Assembly: GCA_003427395.1 (NCBI GenBank)
Contig: BFEA01000151.1
Location: 562,393-611,001, forward strand
Reading direction: 5' to 3'
Length of the DNA stretch: 48,609 bases
Origin: Chara braunii
Taxonomy: Eukaryota > Streptophyta > Charophyceae > Charales > Characeae
The position numbers and the translations under genes are program-made. Positions 41,366 through 48,609 of this stretch are shown here, piece after piece. The notes beneath the pieces are model-generated. The model was not told the DNA's origin. It did not search any database and saw only the letters and a list, made by a program, of their open reading frames with translations. Numbering within the stretch: position 1 is the stretch's first letter; every line of letters begins with the position of its first letter.

Positions 41366-42739
41366 TATCAGAGATCATCTGAGAATGTCTTGAGAAACAG
41401 GATAAAATGGTCTGAAAAATTGAATGAAATAGCCCAAGAAGAAGTCTGAAAGACCTAACAAAATGACCATAAAAATGTGCATGGAAAAATATTTGAGAAC
41501 GAACAAAGGAAGCCTTATAAGGGGCCGAGGCCGATTGAACGAGGCTGGGTATGAGGAAGAGTCAGTAAAAGGCAAAAAGAATGCACAAGAATAAGTCAGG
41601 AACGCATCGGAATGGACCGGGGAAGAATTCGAGAAAGGAACATGCTAGCACTTGAAAACTAACTAGATCACAGACAAGGCATAAGGTTGAAGAAAGAGGG
41701 GGGCCATAAGAGGGCCAGAAGGATTGGTTTGCACAAGGGAAAGGGAAAAAGTGGCAAGGGTCATGGACTGCGTGGCCCAGAAAGCTGATTACGTGATGCA
41801 TTGGACGACCAACCTTGAAAAAGGAATGGAGATTGTACAGACAAAAAACCGATTATTTGATGCATTGAGGATGACTGGGTTTGGGAAAGAAGCATGGACT
41901 GCACGAGTCAAAAGCAGACAACAGAGGAAATGCATGAGAAAAGACCAAGAAGGACCCTGGCAAACTAACCACCTATCACACCTCGCTCCCCGCCCTTGTC
42001 TTCCTCCAACCTGCTCCTTTCCTTATTAACTCCGGAGTGGTACGTGATGAGGACATCGTGAATGAGTGGGGGGAATGTGTCGGGACCTGTAGGCCCCAAA
42101 TCAAGTCTCCGCCCCTGAAAGACGATATATGGCTAAAGTGTGCACAACACAGGAATCTGGAATGAGACAGCAAGAAAGGCTTAAATGATGAAGGGACTAA
42201 AACAAGATTGTCGGCGCCTAGGGCCTTGGAGGATGCCCTAGGCCGCCGGAACCATTGGGTCAATAACATATTAATAAAATAACAAGTGGCAAAGGGTCGC
42301 AAGATACTAGAAAAAATGCCCCTCCATCTTAAAAGAAGGAGGACCGCCGAAAAAATAATACCCTAGGCTGAGTACCGCAGGATAAAGGGGACCAACGACG
42401 TCAAGAAAAATAAGTGTCGTGACGCTGTCACGTGGGAACATAGCGTGTGACCGAGAGGGTCTCCCGAATTCAGCATGAGAAGGGCTGAAGGGCCATGAAC
42501 TAAGCAAGGGGGACGCGGCGGACCACAAGGGAATACTAAACGCTAGAAAAAAAAAGGCCTCTAGCATAAGGGTCATCCGCTGCAACTGATGAGAACTACA
42601 AGATTAGAGATATCACGGCCGGGAAGGCCGACACGCTTGGGACACAGAAAGCGACAGAAAAGGGGGCCACCAAGGAATGAGGGACACCTAGAGAAACCGG
42701 GACACCATGAGGAAAGGTGTCGAGGACCACATGGGACTA
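41366..42739. other. No gene recognised
   Basis: AG-rich repeat-like sequence. The start continues the decayed edge of the tandem array (GACCAGAxGGATGGTATxxGA). Open frames up to about 108 codons lack domains. Confidence 0.45.
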
Positions 42740-43490
42740 AGTAAAAATAATGGCACCCGCGGGACAAGTACTAGTGGGACCATCGGTGAGACAAGTACCG
42801 ACGGACCCACTGGTCGGACAAGTATCGATGGGACAGTCGACGGGATAAGTCTCGGGGACTGGTGTGGGATAAGTGTCAGAGACTTGTGATGTCCCAAGGA
42901 AGAGTTATGGAGGCCCATGAGAAAAAAACATCCAAGAGCAAGCGGCGCTGTCGAATTTAAGATCTGGACAACCAAGAATATTAGCACCACTAGTGCAAGC
43001 ACTAGTAAAAGCAAACGGAAGGACCGAAGAAGGAAAAAGAAAGGAAGAGGGATAAGGGAGGAGGTATAACAGTAATCCGAGATATCTCGGATCAACCACT
43101 CTCAAGAAAATGGAGCCTGGAGAGGCTCCATGAGAAAAATAGGACTCTAGGAAAAAATCAGAGTATGGAAGGTCACAGTTTAGAGAGAATGGAGGCACAA
43201 TGGGCTCCCATGAGCATGGGGGAGTCACAGTTGCAGTCCGATAGACAGTGGACTGTTCCTTGGGCATGGCAAGGGCCAAAACCAAGAGGTAGGGCCTAAC
43301 AATAACTAGTTGACACTTAGTATGTTAGAAAAACAAAGAAAAACAAAAGAAAAAGGAGGGAAAATAAGACAAAGGAGCGTGAGAGGGAGTGAGTGAGTTG
43401 ACCGTCAGTAGGGACTCGCACAAGTAGGGACTCATGAATCCCTACTGTTCAGATTTGAAGGGGAAAAAAAAAAAAAAAAAAAAAGTAATA
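42740..43490 (+). repeat. Family D module, copy 2 (partial)
   Basis: Matches the second half of copies 1 and 3 (GAATATTAGCAxC, ATGAGCATGGGGG, TTGCAGTCCGAT, AGTTGACACTT). Its start is expanded into about four units of roughly 30 bp built on GGGACAAGTAxxGxxGGGAC (42758-42895). It ends with hairpin AGTAGGGA/TCCCTACT (43423-43446) and a poly-A run. Confidence 0.65.
43463..43484. repeat. Poly-A tract in module copy 2
   Basis: About 21 A residues directly after GAAGGGG. Confidence 0.9.
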
Positions 43491-43514
43491 ACGGTAAAAA
43501 ACAGTCATTTATGA

Positions 43515-43607
43515 GATACATCCATAACCACATCCATCCTGTGATGTATCGGTTACAAAGTACCTTGATTTTCTTTAGATTTTATTGGGAAAATCAAAGA
43601 AAATCAA
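43515..43607. repeat. Two adjacent stem-loops between module copies 2 and 3
   Basis: GATACATC/GATGTATC spans 43515-43550. TTGATTTTCTTT/AAAGAAAATCAA spans 43565-43607, with an inner GATTTT/AAAATC. These are compact palindromic structures of possible MITE origin; no target duplication was identified. Confidence 0.55.
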
Positions 43608-43619
43608 AGCCTCGTGCAA

Positions 43620-44800
43620 CCGAGATACAACGGATTGCATGAGGAAAGAAAAACACATGTTTTAGGTACATTGGAGCCAACATTTAGCCCGAATGCACTT
43701 GGAAATGAGCCGCTTCATTTTGTTTCAGTTTTAGGCAAGTTGTGGGGTTGTGGGACCAGGAAAATGACCACTACTGCAGTCCGATAAATAACGAACTGCA
43801 TAGGGCTGCCTAGGCCAAAGAAAAAGGAGTCTTGGTATGCCCAAGACACTACACAGAAGTGTCTTGGACTTGGGGCAAATGGAGACAGTAAATGGAAGCC
43901 ACGAGATGGTAGATGTTGCGGCCAAAAATAATCAAGGCACTTGAGGAACCTGGAAAAAAGACATTGGGACTGCCGGGGACTGGAAAATCCTAAATAAAAA
44001 TGAGACGACAATGGGAATAATGTTGGGGACTAAATGACCCCAAATACAAATAATTGAGACTTAGGACGTGTGCCGACGGGACTACCGGTGGGACTAAAAA
44101 ATGAGACTAGTGCGGGATGAGTGGCGGGGACTTGAGTGTCCCGTTGGAACCAGTGGACTGCGCATGGGGGAGGGACGTGCAAAGCAAGCGGTACCGTCAA
44201 GATCAAGATCTTGACGGTGAAGAATATTAGCAACCGCCAGTGCAAGGACTGAGTAAGGCCAAGGGAGAGGGAATTAACAGGCAAAAGGAGGAGAGAAATG
44301 GTGATGGGAGGACTGCCTAACAGTCCGAGATATCTTGAACTAACAAGGTTTGAGAAAATAGAGCCCCAAGGGGTTCAATGTAGAAAATAGGTTGCCAAGA
44401 AAAAATCGGAGCAAAGGGGGTCAAAAACTGAGACTAACTCAGGCAAAATGGAAGCCCCCATGGGTGTGGGGGCTTCATTACTGCAATCCAAGATATAACG
44501 GTCAACTGCTGGTTCTAGATCTAGCCCTACACCAAGATCCATGGCCTAGAAAAATAGTTCAATGCTACTTGACACTTGTCACAACAGAAATAAAAAATTA
44601 AAAAAAAGGAAAAAATGAGGAAGAATAAGACAAAAGGGGAGAAAAGAGTGGAGGAGGATGAGCCGGCTAGTTGGGATTAGCACAGTAGGGAATGACAGGT
44701 CCCTACTGTGACCTCATCACTCCAAATTTAGTGGAGGGGAATCCGGAGTGCAGAGATAAGGCCCTTGGGGCATTATCTCAACAATATCTTAATTAAAAAA
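43620..44800 (+). repeat. Family D module, copy 3
   Basis: Full-length partner of 37299-38480. It contains a 26-bp palindrome of 12-bp arms (ACCGTCAAGATC and its complement, 44193-44218) and a perfect 10-bp stem ACAGTAGGGA/TCCCTACTGT (44682-44709). It ends with the GATAAGGCCCTTGGGGCATTATC-type hairpin, with one mismatch against copy 1. Confidence 0.7.
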
Positions 44801-45530
44801 AACAAAATTAAGAGAAAAAACAAAAAGGAGTTGCCCGTTTTTTTTCTGGATCATGGATCTGAGATCAAATCTCATGGAGGAGAGGATATGGTCGTTTTCA
44901 TGGGGCCAGCTCGAACGACCAACTCTGGAATTAGTTGGCTGCCAAAAAATGGAAAGAAACAAAGAGGGAAAATGATAGAACATTGCATTTGGCCGAAAAA
45001 GGAGTCAAGATGAACAAAAAATTGAAAAGGTGAGCCTGGGGTTCAAATTTGAAGCAAAGGCTATATAGTGGTAGCTCGAAATATTACATGTCTTAGATCT
45101 CAGCCAAATCCAAGGCTGAGATAGCATCGAGGTATAAGAAAATACCTTGACCTGCTGAAAATGTGGTGAAATTAGGTAAAATTCAGAAAAAGGTCCACAA
45201 GGCTTTTTTTTTTTCAAGTAAGGCTGCCCCTTGGATATTTGGACCCATGGGGCAGCTTCTGAAAATGAAGATGAGGTATGAGGAGGCTCTAAAGGTAGGC
45301 CGAGCTGGTACCAACCACTTGGACTGCATGTAATTGGCCAAAAAAAGGTCCAGGTGCCTTCGGAGAGACCTAGGGGTGAGAAAAAACCTTGGAGGTACCT
45401 CGGTTCAACTTGGGGCACATAGAGAGGCCCATGGGCTGGCCGGAGTGCTGTGTTCAGCCTACATAAGCTGGGGGAGCAGCCCGCCACACTCACATTTCCA
45501 TGAGGCAAGCTTATGCTGCCCAAATGAGCT
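44801..45530. other. No gene recognised
   Basis: AT-rich, then mixed sequence. A 172-codon minus-strand frame (45005-45523) has no known domain and Ser/Pro/Leu-rich composition; I do not call it. Confidence 0.4.
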
Positions 45531-45539
45531 CAAAGATCA

Positions 45540-45630
45540 TCAAAAAGTGAAGGGACACTCATTCTCATGCATGGAAACTGAAAAGACAAAGTGGCGATTC
45601 ACTTTGGAGTGGGGAAATGGACTACACGGA
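45540..45630 (-). repeat. Single inverted unit of the ~165-bp satellite
   Basis: The reverse complement (CCATTTCCCCACTCCAAAGT, then GAATCGCCACTTTGTCTTTT, then CAGTTTCCATGCATGAGAAT) equals one unit of the array at 46270-47335, in opposite orientation. Confidence 0.8.
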
Positions 45631-45639
45631 GACAATCTC

Positions 45640-45940
45640 TAGTGGAGAAGCTACTTCCCTATCTTCCCATCCGCGGGGAATCAGTCATGGAGAGAGGGGA
45701 AGAGGAGGAGAGAGGGAGGAAGGAAATAATAAATAATGGAGACTAATTAAGAGGAAAGGAAAAAAATGGANAANAANACNAATTNANAAAAANAANAANA
45801 ANAAAAAAAAAAAAAAAAAAAAAAAAAAAGAATGAGAAGAAGAAGATGAGCAAGGAGGGAGGGGAAGAGGGGAAGCGGCGGAGGAAGAAGAAGAAGAGGA
45901 AGGAGAGGAAGAAGAAGAAGAAGAAGAAGAAGAAGTATTT
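45640..45940. repeat. Purine-rich low-complexity tract with ambiguous bases
   Basis: AG-rich sequence, then A-rich sequence with about a dozen scattered Ns (45771-45802), a long poly-A and a GAA-type run (45880-45935). The Ns show that reads disagree here. Apparent frames are artefacts. Confidence 0.9.
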
Positions 45941-46019
45941 CATTCACCTCTTCTAGTGTCTTGAGATGGAGGACTCAACCTTGGTGAATCTCCTTCACTC
46001 CTTGCATACTTGTAGATCA

Positions 46020-46310
46020 GCTATGGCTTCCTTCTTCTTCAAGTCCTCTTCTCCTTCCTTCCCCAGCCTCTCTCAGGCTATGGCAGACTCCTACTACTAA
46101 TGTTATGGAGTCCTCCCCTCTACAAGGGTTAAATGAACCCCTACAAACCTTTCTCTCTCACTCATAGCCTGGGGGCTATGGCAGATCACTCCCTTGGGCC
46201 AGCACTACCTCAACCAGCCTCATTGGTCACTCTCACTAGCCTACAACCTCCTCCAAGCCTCTAGACTGGCAGCGGTTCCGCCTTGTCAGTTGCCATGCAT
46301 GAGAGTGAGT
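46020..46310 (-). repeat. Inverted partner of 38528-38810
   Basis: See 38528-38810. The pair is about 7.2 kb apart and in opposite orientation. Confidence 0.7.
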
Positions 46311-47335
46311 GAAACTCCCTTCACCTTTTGATAAGATTTTCGCTTGGGTGTAAATCGCACCTTTATCTTTTGTTATTTTTGTTGTTGACGCCACCATTTG
46401 TCCTTGATTAGTCAATTTCCCCGCTCCAAAGCAAATCGCCACTTTGCCTTTTCCGTTTCCATGCATGAGAGTGAATTTTGATGAAATTTTTACTTGGGTG
46501 TAAAACGCAACTTTGTCTTTCGCTGTTTTTTTTTATGTTGATGTCATCATTAGTCTATGATTAGTCCATTGCCCCACTCCAAAGTAAATTGCCACTTTGC
46601 TTTTTCAGTTTTCATTTCACTCACTCTCTCTTCACTTTTTGATGAGATTTCTACTTGGGTGTAAATCACAACTTCATCTTCTGCTGTTTTTATTGTTGAT
46701 GTCATAATTTGTCCTTGATTAGGCCACTTCCTCACTCCAAAGTGAACCACCACTTTGCCTTTTCAGTTGCCATGCATAAGAGTGGGTTTCACTCACTCTC
46801 TTTTCACTTTTTGATGAAATTTCTACTTAGGTGTAAATTGCAACTTTGTCTTTTGTTGTTTTTAATGTTGATGTCATCATTAGTCCATGATTATATGACT
46901 TCCCCACTCCAAAGTAAATCACCACTTTGCCTTTTCAGTTTCTATGCATGATCCCTTCACTTTTTGTTGACCTTTCCACTTGGGTGTAAATCGCAACTTT
47001 GTCTTTTGTTGTTTTTGATGTTAATGTCATCATATGAGTCATGATATGACCATGATTAGTCTATTTTCGCACTCCAAAGTAAATCACCACTTTGTCTTTT
47101 CAGTTTTCAGGCATGAGCTTGAGTTTCACTCACTCTCCTTTCACTTTTTTATGATCTCCCCACTTGGGTATGAATTGCAACTTCACTTTTTGTTGTTCTT
47201 GATGTTGAGGTCATCACATGTTCATGATTAGTCCAGTTCCCCACTACAAAACCGTTCACCACCTTGCATCTTGATTGCCCATGCATGAGAGTGAGTTTCA
47301 CTCACTCTCTCTTTGTGTCTAGTCGGTCCTTTTCA
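46270..47335 (+). repeat. ~165-bp satellite array (6-7 units)
   Basis: The phrase CACTTTGCCTTTTCAGTTxC with CATGCATGAGAGTGAG recurs near 46278, 46441, 46591, 46749, 46921, 47088 and 47262, with steps of 150-174 bp. Each unit also has CACTTGGGTGTAAATCGCAA, TTGATGTCATCATTAGTC and CCCACTCCAAAGTAAATC. Confidence 0.9.
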
Positions 47336-47529
47336 TCAGGGTGAAAAAGACAAACCTTATCTTTGTTGAGTTTTCTTCGCATGACTGCATGTACACAGCA
47401 AACACTTTGTATTTATGACAACCCACCCCATGTGTTCTGTTTGAATGACATACTAATCCCCCCCTGCTTTAATCGAATATCACTTCGCCCCCCGTGCTCT
47501 ATTCGAACATGGTAAGAGTGGGGAATAGG
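47336..47529. other. Spacer between two tandem arrays, no gene
   Basis: Non-repetitive sequence between the 165-bp satellite and the 48-bp minisatellite. It has a C-run and the duplicated phrase TAATCGAATAT/TATTCGAACAT. Confidence 0.5.
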
Positions 47530-48609
47530 TAAGCACCTTCACCTCTTCTTCCACGTCCTTCACCCATCCACCATACCCAAGCACCTTCACTCCTTCTTCC
47601 ACCTCCATCTCCATCACCCATCCACCGTAGCCAAGCATCTTCACCTCTTCTTCCACCTCCTTCACCCATTCACCATAGCCAAACACCTTCACTTCTTCTT
47701 CCGCCTGCATCTTCGTCACCCATCCACCATAGCCAAGCACCTTCTTCCACCTCCATCTCCTTCACCCATCCTCCATAGCCAAGCACCTTCTTCCACCTCC
47801 ACCTTCTTCACCCATCCCCCTTAGCCAAGCACCACCTCCTTTCACCCATCCTCCATAGCCAACCACCTTCTTCCACCTCCACCTCCTTCATCCATCCACC
47901 ATAGCCAAGCACCTTCACGTCTTTCTTCACCTCCTTCACCCATCCACCATAGCCAAGCACCTTTGCCTCTTCTTCCACCTCCTTCACCCATCCATCATAG
48001 CTAAACACCTTCACTCCATCTTCCACCTCCATCTTCTTCACCCATCCATCATAGCCAAGCACCTTCTTCCACCTCCATATCCTTCAGTGCCCTTCACCCA
48101 TCCTCCATAGCCAAGCACCTTCACTCTTCTTCGACCTCCTTCACCCATCCACCATAGCCAGGCACCTTCACCTCTTCTTCCACCTCCTTCACCCATTCAC
48201 CATAGCCAAAACCACTCACTCTTCTTCCACCTCCTTCTCCCATTCACCATAGCCAAGCACCTTCACCTTTTTTTCCACCTCCTTCACCCATCCACCATAG
48301 CCAAGCACCTTCACTCTTCCTCCACCTCCTTCACCCATCCACCATAGCCAAGCACCTTCACCTCTTCTTCCACCTCCTTCACCTATCCACCATAGCCAAA
48401 CACCTTCACTCCTTCCACCTCCATCCTCTTCACATATCCACCATAGCAAAGCACCTTCTTCCACCTCCATCTCCTTCACCCATCCTCCATAGCCAAGCAC
48501 CTTCACTCCTTCTTCCACCTCCATCTTCTTCACCCATCCACCATAGCCGAACACCTTCTTCCAGCATAGCCAAACACCTTCGCCCCTTCTTCCACCTCCA
48601 TCTTCTTCA
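47530..48609 (-). repeat. 48-bp minisatellite, runs off window end (~22 units)
   Basis: The basic unit is 48 bp (CCATAGCCAAGCACCTTCAC, CTCTTCTTCCACCTCCTTCA, CCCATCCA), with shorter variants. On the minus strand a 48-bp unit reads as a 16-residue repeat like VKVLGYGGWVKEVEEE. Open frames of 84-112 codons persist between length variants that break the frame. This could be the exon of a repeat protein or a plain minisatellite; there is no start or splice context to decide. Confidence 0.85.

Noticed and set aside
45005-45523. 172-codon minus-strand frame
   Set aside because: No domain, Ser/Pro/Leu-rich, surrounded by repeat sequence; no start context or homologous copy supports it.
45743-45947. 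Poly-Phe/Leu frames over the N-rich tract
   Set aside because: They are pure translation of A-rich and GAA repeats with ambiguous bases.

Overview
The window is eukaryotic repeat DNA, most likely from the green lineage. I see no bacterial-type operons and no intact host protein gene. The gag proteins, the primer-binding sites and the plant-like U6 snRNA matches fit a large, retrotransposon-rich streptophyte genome. A charophyte such as Chara is my guess from the gag style, with low confidence.

Left and centre (about 1.15-37.3 kb) are three nested copies of one LTR-retrotransposon family with exceptionally long LTRs (6.2-7.8 kb). Element Z (+ strand, 14062-34413) is complete at both ends: 5' LTR 14062-21610, primer-binding site 21613-21630, a decayed gag with a CCHC knuckle, 3' LTR 26943-34413, TG...CA termini and a CCGG target duplication. 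It shows no pol, so it looks non-autonomous. Element Y (- strand) has its 5' LTR at 4327-10565, a primer-binding site at 4307-4324, then gag, zinc knuckle and retropepsin in one frame broken by stops, down to about 1150. Element X is an older LTR on the - strand, split by Z into 34414-37298 and 10566-14061 and cut off by Y at 10565.

The LTRs are the unusual part. They carry (i) U6 snRNA-like segments, one per Z LTR and a decaying tandem series in Y; (ii) an array of hairpins with a near-constant ATAAGTTT loop whose stems differ in sequence but stay complementary; (iii) a conserved block of about 120 nt with a compensatory stem change; (iv) a covarying 26-bp palindrome 7 bp inside the LTR start; (v) up to five repeats of about 122 bp; and (vi) an antisense small ORF ending near a splice-donor-like site.

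The right part (37.3-48.6 kb) is a second repeat family (D). It has three diverged copies of a module of about 0.75-1.2 kb, a 60-61 bp tandem array, an inverted repeat pair, a satellite of about 165 bp and a 48-bp minisatellite running off the end. A repeat of about 400 bp links it to the left edge (about 690-1115).

Assembly caution: bases 30385-30400 match the Nextera transposase mosaic end. From the next base, about 2.68 kb of the 3' LTR is identical to the 5' LTR, while the flanks differ by several percent. That part of the 3' LTR is probably copied or mis-joined. A 160-N gap lies in the 5' LTR.
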